Program-made: the position numbers and the translations under genes
The notes under the pieces: model-generated
Database searches by the model: none
Seen by the model: the letters and a program-made list of their open reading frames with translations, nothing else
Told to the model about the DNA's origin: nothing
From: Paraburkholderia sp. BL25I1N1
GTDB lineage: Bacteria > Pseudomonadota > Gammaproteobacteria > Burkholderiales > Burkholderiaceae
DNA length: 64,000 bases
Assembly (NCBI RefSeq): GCF_003002025.1
Contig: NZ_PVZB01000013.1
Location: 124,001-188,000, forward strand
Direction: 5' to 3'
Part shown: positions 51,915-60,985 of the stretch, in pieces
How the letters are laid out: each line of letters starts with the position of its first letter
Numbering within the stretch: position 1 is the stretch's first letter

Positions 51915-54244
51915 ACCGCACGTGTGAGCCGCGCCTGCTCATCATCGGCGACGATTTGTCCGGCACGGCCGATTGCGCCGTGACGGGCGCGCGCCTGGGT
52001 TTGCGCAGTGTCGTCATGCTCGACGCACGCATGCCTAAGTTGACGGGCGAGGGCGGTGAGACTGACGTCACGCGAGACATCGACGTTCTCGCGGTCGATG
52101 CCGACTCGCGCCGGCTCGGCGCGGAAACGGCGGCGCATGTGAACGCCCAGGTCTGGCGTGAACTCGCTCATGCGGACACACGGCTCTACAAGAAGATCGA
52201 TTCGACGCTGCGCGGCAACGTCGCAGCCGAAGTCGCGGCGCTGATTCCGTTGGCGGGCATGGCCATCGTAGCGCCGGCATTTCCCGCAGCGGGACGCACC
52301 ACGCGTAACGGCCGTCAATGGCTGAACGGCGTACCGGTGGAGCAGACGGAAGTCTGGCGCAACGAGGGCATTGCCGGCGAGGCCGCCATTGCGTCGATGC
52401 TCGCGCAATACGATGTGCGGACCGACACCTTGTCGCTCGCGGAGGTGCGTTCGGATCAGGCCGCGTTGACGGCAAAGCTTAACGCGATGCGGCAGGCCGG
52501 CATTCAAGCAGTGGTATGCGACAGCGAAGCGGACGACGACCTGCGGCGCATCGCGCACGCTTCTGCCTCGCTGGGTGGCGTGTTCTGGGTCGGCTCGGCC
52601 GGTCTCGCTCGCGATCTGATGCAGGCTTTGAACCCCGGCGACGTGACGACCGCCAGCGAGGTCGGCGTTGCCGCTCGTGAGCCGAACAAACCCGTGCTGG
52701 CCGTGGTCGGCAGCATGTCGAGCGTCTCGCATGCGCAGGTCGCGCGACTCAGGACGGAAGCGGGTGAGGCGCTTGCGTCGTTCGAAATCGACCCGTCGAC
52801 GTTGCGTAGCATCCAGCCAGCGCACGCGCAGTTCACCAGCGAGGTGAGCGCGGCGCTGCAGCGAGGGCTACATGTCGTCGTGTCGTTGAGCCAGACGGAT
52901 CGCACCAGCGTGGCCGACGGCCTGCTGTTCTGCCAGCGCCTCGCCGCGCTTCTGGTTCCCGCATTGCAGTACGCCGGCAGCGCGATCGCCACCGGCGGAG
53001 AAACGGCCCGCGCGCTGCTGTCCGCGGCGGGTATCGGCGAATTACGCGTCGTCGAAGAAATCGAGAGCGGTGTGCCGCTGCTGCACGCCATTCACAACGG
53101 GCGCCGTCTTAACGTCGTCACCAAAGCGGGCGGCTTCGGCCATCCGGATACGCTCAATCTGGCCTGGCGAAAACTCGCCGGCGTCCAACCCAATGCCCGG
53201 CCGTGCGCGGCCATCATCAAAGGACTGACCACAATGACCTATCGTCCAGTTATCGGCATCACCATGGGCGATGCTGCCGGCGTCGGCCCGGAAATCGTCA
53301 TGAAGGCGCTGGCGCACGCCTCGGTCTACGAGCAATGTCGTCCGCTCGTGATCGGCGACGCCGCGCGTCTGCGCGACGCGGGCCAGCGCGCGGGCGTCTC
53401 GCTCGAAGTGCGCTCGATTGCGAGCCCGGCGGATGCCGGCTTCGAATGCGGCGTGGTGGATTGCATCGACCTCGGCCTGATTCCCGCCGACATGCCATAC
53501 GGCAAGCTCTCCGCCGTCGCGGGCGACGCCGCGTATCAGTACATCGCGCGCACCGTCAAATTGACTTCCGCCGGCGAACTCGACGCGATCTGCACCGCGC
53601 CGCTGAACAAGGAAGCGCTGCACGCCGGCGGCCACATTTTCCCGGGCCACACCGAAATGCTCGCGCATCTCACGGGCATCGACGAAGTGTCGATGATGCT
53701 CGTCGCGCCGAAGCTGCGCGTGATTCACGTCACGACCCACATCGGCCTGCTCGACGCGATTCGCCGTATCGAACCGGGTCTCGTGCAACGGACCATCGAG
53801 CGCGCGCATGAAACGCTGGTGCGCGCGGGTATCGACAATCCGCGCATCGGCGTGTGCGGGATCAATCCGCATGCGGGCGAGAACGGCCTGTTCGGCTACG
53901 GCGAGGAAGAGGAAAAGATCATTCCCGCCGTCAAGGTATTGCAGGCGCGCGGCTGGGACGTCGAGGGCCCGTTGCCTGCGGACACGCTGTTCTTCCGCGC
54001 CGGCCGCGGCGACTTCGACGTGGTGGTCGCGATGTACCACGACCAGGGGCACGGCCCGGTGAAGGTGATGGGGCTGGAGGCCGGTGTCAACGTGACGGTC
54101 GGGCTGCCGGTGATCCGCACCTCGGTCGATCACGGCACCGCGTTCGATATCGCCGGCAAGGGTATCGCCGACGAAGGCAGCATGCTCGAGGCGCTGAAGC
54201 AGGCGCTCGATCTTGCCACCCGGCGTTCCGAACTGGAAGCCTGA
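51911..54244 (+). CDS. Fused four-carbon acid-sugar kinase (DUF1537) and PdxA2-type dehydrogenase
   Basis: One open frame of 777 residues without a stop between two enzymes. Residues 1-441 are a DUF1537 (OtnK/DtnK-like) kinase: LLIIGDDLSGTADCAVTGARLG, YKKIDSTLRGN, and ATP-site GGETARALLSAAG, TKAGGFGHPDTL. Residues 442-777 are PdxA-like: ITMGDAAGVGPEIVMKAL, HTEMLAHLTG, NPHAGENG and MYHDQGHGPVKVMG with the three metal-binding His. In known pathways the kinase phosphorylates D-threonate or D-erythronate and PdxA2 oxidises the 4-phosphate to dihydroxyacetone phosphate and CO2, so the fusion joins consecutive steps. Met442 (53234) has AAAGGA upstream and could also give a separate dehydrogenase. 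Confidence 0.85.
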   Translation: MNRTCEPRLLIIGDDLSGTADCAVTGARLGLRSVVMLDARMPKLTGEGGETDVTRDIDVLAVDADSRRLGAETAAHVNAQVWRELAHADTRLYKKIDSTLRGNVAAEVAALIPLAGMAIVAPAFPAAGRTTRNGRQWLNGVPVEQTEVWRNEGIAGEAAIASMLAQYDVRTDTLSLAEVRSDQAALTAKLNAMRQAGIQAVVCDSEADDDLRRIAHASASLGGVFWVGSAGLARDLMQALNPGDVTTASEVGVAAREPNKPVLAVVGSMSSVSHAQVARLRTEAGEALASFEIDPSTLRSIQPAHAQFTSEVSAALQRGLHVVVSLSQTDRTSVADGLLFCQRLAALLVPALQYAGSAIATGGETARALLSAAGIGELRVVEEIESGVPLLHAIHNGRRLNVVTKAGGFGHPDTLNLAWRKLAGVQPNARPCAAIIKGLTTMTYRPVIGITMGDAAGVGPEIVMKALAHASVYEQCRPLVIGDAARLRDAGQRAGVSLEVRSIASPADAGFECGVVDCIDLGLIPADMPYGKLSAVAGDAAYQYIARTVKLTSAGELDAICTAPLNKEALHAGGHIFPGHTEMLAHLTGIDEVSMMLVAPKLRVIHVTTHIGLLDAIRRIEPGLVQRTIERAHETLVRAGIDNPRIGVCGINPHAGENGLFGYGEEEEKIIPAVKVLQARGWDVEGPLPADTLFFRAGRGDFDVVVAMYHDQGHGPVKVMGLEAGVNVTVGLPVIRTSVDHGTAFDIAGKGIADEGSMLEALKQALDLATRRSELEA

Positions 54245-54370
54245 GAGCCGTTAGTGAACGGGCATCCCGTTACGACGGGACGCGGATAACGGCTGCGGGG
54301 ACGGCGGACACACGCCGCGCAGCCGGATGACTCGATGCGTATGCATCGGCAAAAGTACATTGGAGACACC

Positions 54371-55795
54371 ATGGCAACTTTCAGCTACTGGGACACCGCG
54401 ATCATCATCGGCATGGTCGTGGTCTACATACTTCTGACCAGCTGGTTCAGCGTGAAGCTGCGCAGCCGCAATTCCGAGCAGTTCATGGTGGCGTCGCGCT
54501 CCATGCCGGTCGTGGTCGTCGCGGTCCTGCTCATGTCCGAGTTCATCGGCGCGAAGTCGACCGTGGGGACCTCGCAGGAAGCGTTCAGCGCCGGTATCGC
54601 GGCTTCGTGGTCGGTGATCGCCGCGTCCATTGGCTTTCTGTTTTTTGGCCTGTTCATGGCCAAACGTCTCTACAATTCGGGTGAATTCACGATCTCCGGT
54701 TTCATAGCCATGAAGTACGGCAAGCGCGCCAAGCTCGTGGTTTCGGCGATCATGATCTATGCGCTTTTTCTCGTGAACGTGGGCAACTACGTGAGCGGAG
54801 CGGCCGCGATCTCGACCGTGATGCGGATCAATCTGCCGACCGCGGCGGTGATCACCGCCATCGTCAGCACGATCTATTTCGCGTGGGGCGGCCTGAAGAG
54901 CGTGGCGTATCTGACCATCGTGCACAGCGCGGTCAAGCTGATCGGCATTGCGATTCTGGTGGTGGTGGCGTGGCGCTTGACCGGCGGCATCAAGCCGATG
55001 ATGGCGAACATGCCCGAGCACTATTTCACCTGGAACGGATCGCTCAGCAACGGCACGATCGGCGCGTGGATCATCGGCACCGCAGGTGCGATCTTCTCCA
55101 CCCAGTTCATCATTCAGGCGATCTCCGCCACGCGCTCAGCCGCGGCGGCGCGCAGTGCGTCCTTGCTCGCAGCGGTGCTGTGCGTGCCGATTTCACTCGC
55201 GCTCGGCTTTCTCGGCGTCGCCGCGAAGTATCTGTTTCCGGGTATCAAGAGCCTGTATGCGTTGCCGGTTTTCCTGCAACACATGAACCCGCTGCTGGCC
55301 GGTGTGGTGACGACGTCGCTCGTTGCGTCGATCTTCGTGAGCGTGTGCACGGTGGCGCTCGCGATCGCCTCGCTGATCGTCAAAGACTTCTACGTGCCGC
55401 GCTATCATCCGACGCCGGATGTCGAACTGCGCATGACGCGCTGGATTTCGCTGGCAGTCGGACTTGCTCCGCTCGTATTCGTCCTGTTCGTGCCGCAGAT
55501 TCTCGCGCTGTCGTTCTTCACGCGCGCGTTGCGGTTGACGGTGTCCGTGGTGGCGCTGATCGGTATCTATCTGCCGTTTTTCAATAGCAGCCGCGGAGCC
55601 ATGGCCGCGCTGATCGTGTCCGCGCTGGCCACGACCGTCTGGTATCTGCTCGGCAATCCGCTCGGCATCGACAACATGTACGTGTCGCTGGTCACGCCGG
55701 CCGTCGTCATCGTGTTGGAGAAGCTGTTGTTTCCGGCGGGCTCCAAGCCGGTCGGCGCGAGCGGCGAGCGTCTCGCGCATCGTGAATCACATTGA
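54371..55795 (+). CDS. Sodium:solute symporter family transporter
   Basis: ATG 54371 has GGAG six bases upstream (474 aa). About 13 membrane segments with SSS-family signatures: SMPVVVVAVLLMSEFIGAKSTVGTSQEAF (read as adjoining motifs), GEFTISGFIAMKYGKRAK, and AIFSTQFIIQAISATRSAAAARSA. It probably imports the anionic substrate of the cluster across the inner membrane using the sodium gradient. It sits between the kinase-dehydrogenase fusion and the BNR protein. Confidence 0.85.
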   Translation: MATFSYWDTAIIIGMVVVYILLTSWFSVKLRSRNSEQFMVASRSMPVVVVAVLLMSEFIGAKSTVGTSQEAFSAGIAASWSVIAASIGFLFFGLFMAKRLYNSGEFTISGFIAMKYGKRAKLVVSAIMIYALFLVNVGNYVSGAAAISTVMRINLPTAAVITAIVSTIYFAWGGLKSVAYLTIVHSAVKLIGIAILVVVAWRLTGGIKPMMANMPEHYFTWNGSLSNGTIGAWIIGTAGAIFSTQFIIQAISATRSAAAARSASLLAAVLCVPISLALGFLGVAAKYLFPGIKSLYALPVFLQHMNPLLAGVVTTSLVASIFVSVCTVALAIASLIVKDFYVPRYHPTPDVELRMTRWISLAVGLAPLVFVLFVPQILALSFFTRALRLTVSVVALIGIYLPFFNSSRGAMAALIVSALATTVWYLLGNPLGIDNMYVSLVTPAVVIVLEKLLFPAGSKPVGASGERLAHRESH

Positions 55796-55820
55796 CGTGC
55801 TGTAATCAGGAGAACACCGG

Positions 55821-57008
55821 ATGTCTTCCATCCTCGCAGAAACACCCAGCGCGGCGACATGGGACAACCATGTGCGCGTGACCTATGCCGACGCGCAGCG
55901 CCGCGACGCCTATCTGCCTTCGTTCTGCGTGCAGAACCACGCAGCGAATCTGCATGCGTTGCCGAACGGCGACCTGTTGTGCGTCTGGTTCGGCGGCACG
56001 CAAGAGGGCATTCCCGATGTGTCGGTCTATATGTCGCGGTTGCGAGCCGGCAGTGGCGTGTGGAGCGAGCCGCAAAAGCTGTCGGACGATCCGACGCGCT
56101 CGGAACAGAACCCCGTGCTGTTCACCGCGCCCGACGGCCGGCTCTGGCTCACCTACACCGCGCAGTTGTCGGGACACCAGAACACCGCGATCGTGCGCCG
56201 CCGTATCTCGTCCGATGGCGGTCTCACGTGGGGGCCGATCGAAACGCTGTTCGACCGGCCGGGCACCTTCGTGCGCCAGCCGATCGTCGTGCTGCCCGAC
56301 GGCGCATGGCTGTGTCCGGTGTTCATGTGCCGCACGGAACCCGGCGAGCGTTGGGTCGGCAACAACGACATCAGCGCGGTGCTGATTTCGGAAGACGAGG
56401 GCCGCTCGTGGCGCGAACACGAGGTGCCCGAGAGCGTGGGCTGCGTGCACATGAATGTGCAGCTGCTGGCCGACGGTTCGCTGCTCGCGCTGTTTCGCAG
56501 CCGTTGGGCGGATTCGATCTACGCGAGCCGCTCGAAAGACGGCCGCACGTGGAGCGCGCCGCAAGCGACCGATTTGCCGAACAACAATTCGTCGATCCAG
56601 TTCGTTGCGCTGAAGAACGGCCATCTCGCGCTGGTGTTCAACGAAAGCGATGCTTCGCATAGTACGGAGCGGCGTGCGTCGCTATACGACGACATCGAGG
56701 ATTCCGAAGATAGCGGCGCGCTGCGCGACCAGGGCGCGTCGACGCGCGGCACGGCCGTGTGGGGCGTGCCGCGCTCGCCGATGTCGCTGGCGATCTCCGA
56801 GGACGGCGGCCACACCTGGACGCGCCGGCGCGCGCTGGAAATCGGCGACGGTTATTGCATGACGAACAACTCGGCGGAGCAGCGCAACCGTGAGTATTCG
56901 TATCCGTCGATCGTGCAATCGGCCGACGGCGCATTGCATATCGCTTTCACGTACTTTCGCCAACGCATCAAATACGTATGCGTCGACGAAGCGTGGGTGC
57001 GCGGCTGA
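55821..57008 (+). CDS. BNR/Asp-box sialidase-like protein, cytosolic
   Basis: A 395-aa six-bladed beta-propeller protein with Asp-box repeats (SSDGGLTW, SEDEGRSW, SKDGRTW, SEDGGHTW). An N-terminal YLPSFCVQNHAANLHALPNGD and GGTQEGIPDVSVYMSR resemble the bacterial and plant exo-alpha-sialidase-like group. There is no signal peptide, so it would act inside the cell, unlike secreted sialidases. AGGAG precedes the start. Its reaction in this cluster is unknown; hydrolysis of an imported glycoside or lactone is a guess. Confidence 0.75.
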   Translation: MSSILAETPSAATWDNHVRVTYADAQRRDAYLPSFCVQNHAANLHALPNGDLLCVWFGGTQEGIPDVSVYMSRLRAGSGVWSEPQKLSDDPTRSEQNPVLFTAPDGRLWLTYTAQLSGHQNTAIVRRRISSDGGLTWGPIETLFDRPGTFVRQPIVVLPDGAWLCPVFMCRTEPGERWVGNNDISAVLISEDEGRSWREHEVPESVGCVHMNVQLLADGSLLALFRSRWADSIYASRSKDGRTWSAPQATDLPNNNSSIQFVALKNGHLALVFNESDASHSTERRASLYDDIEDSEDSGALRDQGASTRGTAVWGVPRSPMSLAISEDGGHTWTRRRALEIGDGYCMTNNSAEQRNREYSYPSIVQSADGALHIAFTYFRQRIKYVCVDEAWVRG

Positions 57009-57142
57009 CACGTTAGCGCGGGAGCTGGATCGGAGCGAACCGCAAGGGACCACGGCGTGCGATGGAAATTCGCTACACTAGGCGCACTTATTGGCGCGCC
57101 TCTTGCGCGCCGTCGCTAAACCGGTTCCTCCGATCCAAGATC

Positions 57143-57910
57143 ATGAAAGTTGCGAAACGCCGCGAGGCGATGCTTCACGCTGTGCTGGGCGGGATGACAG
57201 ATGTCGGGACGTTGTGCGAGCACTTCGGCATGTCCGAGGCAACGGTGCGGCGCGATCTGCGGGCGCTCGCGGAAGGCCGCCAGATCCTGCGCACCTACGG
57301 CGGCGCGGCCGCGGTGAGCGCGCATGAACCCGAGGCCTCGCTCGACGAGCGCAGCGAAAGCTTTCGCGAGCAGAAAGATGCGATTGCACGCGCCGCGCTC
57401 GCGCATGTGCAGGAAGACGACACGCTGTTTCTCGACGGCGGCACCACCACGGCGGCGCTCGCGCGTCAGTTGATCGGACAGCGCTCGGTGCATGTGGTGA
57501 CGAACAACCTGCTGGTGGTCGGCGCGCTGGCGTCGAGCAAGGTGCGCGTGACGCTGGTGGGCGGCGACATCCGTTCTTCGAGCATGAGTACGCTCGGGCC
57601 GCTCGCGCAACTGGCATTGAGCCGCCTCACGTTCGACAAGGCGTTTCTCGGCGCCGACGGCGTAACGGCGGCGCGTGGCTTGTGCGAGGCGACGGCGGAG
57701 CAGGCGTATCTGAAGGAATGCGTGATTCGTCAGGCTGCGAGCGTGTTCGTGCTGGTGACAGCCGACAAACTCGGGCGCGCCAGCCAGCAGCACTGGACGC
57801 CCCTCGAACGCGAGTGGACGCTGATTACCGATGACGCGGCCGAGCCGCATGAACTGGCCTTGTTCGACGAACGAGGCGAGGTGACGGTGGAGACGGTAGC
57901 GGTTCGATAA
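57143..57910 (+). CDS. DeoR-family transcriptional regulator
   Basis: ATG 57143 (MKVAKRREAML) gives 255 aa, the usual length; the frame upstream lacks family sequence. HTH: VGTLCEHFGMSEATVRRDL; ligand domain: FLDGGTTTAALARQL and VVTNNLLVVGAL, KAFLGADGVTAARGLC. DeoR proteins sense phosphorylated sugars and repress their catabolic genes. It follows the transporter and BNR genes in the same direction and may bind the palindromes at 48395-48469. Confidence 0.9.
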   Translation: MKVAKRREAMLHAVLGGMTDVGTLCEHFGMSEATVRRDLRALAEGRQILRTYGGAAAVSAHEPEASLDERSESFREQKDAIARAALAHVQEDDTLFLDGGTTTAALARQLIGQRSVHVVTNNLLVVGALASSKVRVTLVGGDIRSSSMSTLGPLAQLALSRLTFDKAFLGADGVTAARGLCEATAEQAYLKECVIRQAASVFVLVTADKLGRASQQHWTPLEREWTLITDDAAEPHELALFDERGEVTVETVAVR

Positions 57911-57954
57911 GCGTTTCCGGCGTCTCCTCTTTACGATTATCCAGGGGGAGTGAA

Positions 57955-58653
57955 GTGGAAACGACGACACAGGTGAAGCAACGGCATGCCGTGGTGACAG
58001 GAGCCTCGTCGGGTATCGGCCTGGCGATCACTCAACGTTTGCTGAACGAAGGGTGGCGCGTGACCGGCTTGTGCCGCCGGTCGGCGACGCAAGCCGTCGA
58101 ACATCTGACCATCGTTCCCGTCGACGTGACGGACTTCGCGGCGCTCGCACCGGTTGTCGAATCGATCGGCGCATGCGATGCGTTCGTGCATGCCGCCGGC
58201 TTCATGAGAACAGCGCCGCTCGGCGAACTCTCCGCCGACGACGGCGCCGCGATGTGGCGCATCCACGTCGATTCGGCCGCATTTCTCGCCAACGCCTTGC
58301 TGCCGAATATGCCGGCGGGCGGCCGTATCGTGCTGATCGGCAGCCGGACCGCGAACGGCGCGCCTACGCGCAGCCAATACGCGGCCACCAAAGCGGCGCT
58401 GGTCGGCATGGCCCGCTCCTGGGCGGCCGAACTTGCGCCGCGCGGCATCACGGTCAACGTGGTCGCTCCCGGCGTGACCGATACACCCTTGCTGCGCGAT
58501 CCCGCGCGCGCGGGCACTCCACCGAAAATGCCGCCGCTCGGCCGCTTCGTTCAACCGTCGGAAGTGGCCGGTTTGACCGCATTCCTGTTGGGGCCGGAGG
58601 GCGGGTCCATTACCGGTCAACAGATTGTGATGTGCGGCGGCGGGTCTCTTTGA
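57955..58653 (+). CDS. Short-chain dehydrogenase/reductase
   Basis: GTG start with GGGGGAG five to six bases upstream (232 aa). VVTGASSGIGLAI binds the nucleotide; the active site has SRT (Ser) and YAATK (Tyr, Lys), followed by APRGITVNVVAPGVTDTPLL. The C-terminus ends GSITGQQIVMCGGGSL. It would oxidise or reduce a sugar alcohol or sugar acid. It is directly followed by the 3' end of another SDR gene (58655-58750). Confidence 0.88.
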   Translation: METTTQVKQRHAVVTGASSGIGLAITQRLLNEGWRVTGLCRRSATQAVEHLTIVPVDVTDFAALAPVVESIGACDAFVHAAGFMRTAPLGELSADDGAAMWRIHVDSAAFLANALLPNMPAGGRIVLIGSRTANGAPTRSQYAATKAALVGMARSWAAELAPRGITVNVVAPGVTDTPLLRDPARAGTPPKMPPLGRFVQPSEVAGLTAFLLGPEGGSITGQQIVMCGGGSL

Positions 58654-58654
58654 A

Positions 58655-58750
58655 TGCGGCGGCGCCGCGGTCTTCCTGGCGAGCAACGCCTCGAACTTCG
58701 TCAATGGCCACGTTCTTTACGTGGACGGCGGCGTGACCGCCACGCTGTAG
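58655..58750 (+). pseudogene. 3' remnant of a second SDR gene
   Basis: Directly after the SDR stop, 32 codons read CGGAAVFLASNASNFVNGH and then VLYVDGGVTATL before TAG. This is the textbook C-terminus of another SDR (gluconate 5-dehydrogenase-like), in a frame with no start. TGCGGCGG occurs both at the end of the intact SDR and at the start of the remnant, so a deletion or gene replacement through this short repeat could have fused the two. Confidence 0.7.
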
Positions 58751-58778
58751 CCTGTCGATGAGGCATCGCGCCGCGAGA

Positions 58779-59855
58779 CTATCTCGCGGCCGGTCCCGTC
58801 GATTGCCTCAGCTGAAACAACGCATGCACCTCCTGCCCGTGCAGCGGACGCTTGCCGTCGAGCGTGTCGAGCAGATACTGCGCCGCAAGCCGGCCGATCT
58901 CGTAGGTGTCGACGCGCATGGTGGTCAGCGCGGGGCGGATCTCCCGCGCCATTTCCAGATCGTCGAATCCGGTGACGGACAATTCGCCCGGAATCGCAAT
59001 GCCCAGTTCCTCGGCCTCGCGCAACACGCCCAGCGCGATAGCGTCGTTGCCGCAGACGATCGCGGTGGGACGCTCGCCCGACGCTTGCCAGATCGTGCGC
59101 AGACTGCGGCGCCCGAATCCCATCGTCGATTCGCCTTCAAACATATGCTCCGGCCGCACCGCGAGGCCGTGACGTTCGAGGGTCGCGCGAATGCCCGCGA
59201 CGCGTGCCTGCACGCGGTCGTTGTCGCGCGTCGGCTGGATGCAGACCGCGAACGCGCGGTGCCCAAGGCCGATAAGATGTTCGGTGATCTCCTCATAGGC
59301 CGCATGATTGTCGAAGCCGATGCAGGTGTGGGGACTGTCCTTGCGATACGCGTACGTCACCGCATACGGCACGCGGTAGAGCCGCAACGCATCGAACAGT
59401 TCGGGCGGATGAGCCTCGCCCACCACCGCCATCGCTTCCACGCCGCGCGCCAGCATCGCGCGCACCTGCATGAGCGCCTGCGCGGGGTCGTAATTCGAGC
59501 AGCCGAGCACCAGCGTGATGCCGCGCGCCGCGAACGCCGCCTGCATGCCGCTCACTTGTGAGGCGAACACGCGATCATCCAAAGTCGGAATGATGATGCC
59601 GGCGATGTGGCTGCGCGTGGAGGCGAGGGCGCGGCCCGCCGCATTCGGAAACCAGTTGAGCGCGAGCGCGGCATGCTCGACGCGCTCACGCACGTTCGCG
59701 GAGACCTTGTCCGGCTCGTTGTAGACCCGCGAGACGGTCGCGGTGGAGACGCCCGCGAGCTTGGCGACATCGGAAAGCACGCTGCGACCCGTGCCGCGGC
59801 GAGCGCGGTTCGTCTGGGTGCGGGCGGCGGCCGGCGGGTCGAGAGAGTCAGGCAT
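58779..59855 (-). CDS. LacI-family transcriptional regulator
   Basis: A 358-aa protein: HTH SVLSDVAKLAGVSTATVSRVYNEP and hinge NAAGRALAS, then the periplasmic-binding-protein-like ligand domain (IAGIIIPTLDDRVFASQ, VTGFDDLEMAREIRPALTTM). It precedes, on the same strand upstream of nothing else, and lies next to the aldolase-transporter pair at 59967-62305. The two operators at 62485 and 62561 have the LacI/GalR-type core AGCGCT, so control of that unit is likely. Confidence 0.9.
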   Translation of the reverse strand: MPDSLDPPAAARTQTNRARRGTGRSVLSDVAKLAGVSTATVSRVYNEPDKVSANVRERVEHAALALNWFPNAAGRALASTRSHIAGIIIPTLDDRVFASQVSGMQAAFAARGITLVLGCSNYDPAQALMQVRAMLARGVEAMAVVGEAHPPELFDALRLYRVPYAVTYAYRKDSPHTCIGFDNHAAYEEITEHLIGLGHRAFAVCIQPTRDNDRVQARVAGIRATLERHGLAVRPEHMFEGESTMGFGRRSLRTIWQASGERPTAIVCGNDAIALGVLREAEELGIAIPGELSVTGFDDLEMAREIRPALTTMRVDTYEIGRLAAQYLLDTLDGKRPLHGQEVHALFQLRQSTGPAAR

Positions 59856-59966
59856 CAGGTTGGAGCGCGCAGAGTGAATCGGGGAACGCCCGCCATCTTA
59901 CCGCCGCGGACGCGCGCGACAGCGCCGGCGGACGCTCCTGTGACCTGGAAATCTTCCAGTCAAACG

Positions 59967-60935
59967 CTAGCGGACCGGGCGGTTCGCTCCGAGTGCCGCG
60001 ATACGCCCACGGAAATGCTCAGTGCCGGCGACGATCTTGTCGAGCACCGCGTCCAGCGCCCAGAAGCGTTCGCGCACGTCGTAGTCGATCACGCGGCAGC
60101 GAATCGAGCCGAACGTGCCGATCCGTTGATGGTAGATCTTCGCGAGAGCCGGATAGCCGAGCGATTCGGAGACGGCGGCGAGCACAAGAAACGTAGCCAG
60201 CTCTTCTGCCAGAACCGGGTCTTGCGCCGCATGGTTGCGCAGCCAGTTGTACAGATCCGGGTGGAAGTTGGTGAATACGCCGTTGAAGCCGGCGGAACCC
60301 GCCTTCATCGCGTCCCACGCGATGGCCGCATTGGCGTTCAGGATTTTCAGCGGCGAGCCTTCTGCCAGCGCGACGCGCCGTTTGACCGTGGCGAGATCGC
60401 AGCTCACGTCTTTCAGCATGATGAAGCGGGCGGTGTCGATGCACAGCTTGAGTTCGTCATCGGAGAGAAGACGGCGGTAGGGCGCGGGGCATTCGTACAA
60501 ACCGAGCGGAATGTCGGACGGCAGGCGCGCGAGCAGTTGCCGGAGATTCGCCGTGAACGTCTCCGTGCCCTGCTGCTTCGGATCGAGCCGGTTCGTCACC
60601 AGCACGATGCCTTGTGCGCCGGTGCGTGCCGCGACGTTGAGTTCCTCGGCCTGCGCGTCGGGGTCGTCGCTGATATGGCCGGAGACGACGACCGGGATGC
60701 GGCCCGCCACCTTGTCGACGACGAAGCGTCCCAGCGCGCCCCGTTCGGCGAGCGTCAGGAACTGCATTTCACTCGACTGCGCGACGGCAAAGAGCGCATC
60801 CGATCCATGCGCGAGATACCACTCGATCAGGCGTTCGAGTCCGGCGTAATCGATGGCGCCGGCGTCGTCGAATGGCGTCAGCATCACGGGGACGATGCCT
60901 TCGATCGACGTGGCGGCTGGTTTGAAGGTGGTCAT
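59967..60935 (-). CDS. DapA-family aldolase (2)
   Basis: The start at 60935 (MTTFKPAATSIEGIVPVML) has AGGGAGA upstream; the frame continues further up only as a shadow of the transporter gene. 322 aa with the aldolase Tyr in GLYECPAPY and Lys in FIMLKDVSCD. The usual GxxGE loop reads VAQSSEM, so the substrate pocket differs from that of the first aldolase at 49804. It probably cleaves or dehydrates a 2-keto-3-deoxy sugar acid imported by the adjoining MFS protein. Confidence 0.82.
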   Translation of the reverse strand: MTTFKPAATSIEGIVPVMLTPFDDAGAIDYAGLERLIEWYLAHGSDALFAVAQSSEMQFLTLAERGALGRFVVDKVAGRIPVVVSGHISDDPDAQAEELNVAARTGAQGIVLVTNRLDPKQQGTETFTANLRQLLARLPSDIPLGLYECPAPYRRLLSDDELKLCIDTARFIMLKDVSCDLATVKRRVALAEGSPLKILNANAAIAWDAMKAGSAGFNGVFTNFHPDLYNWLRNHAAQDPVLAEELATFLVLAAVSESLGYPALAKIYHQRIGTFGSIRCRVIDYDVRERFWALDAVLDKIVAGTEHFRGRIAALGANRPVR

Positions 60936-60985
60936 GCGCGTGATCTCCCTGCAAGGGTTCGTTGAGTCGGGGCGGCGCGCGCGTT

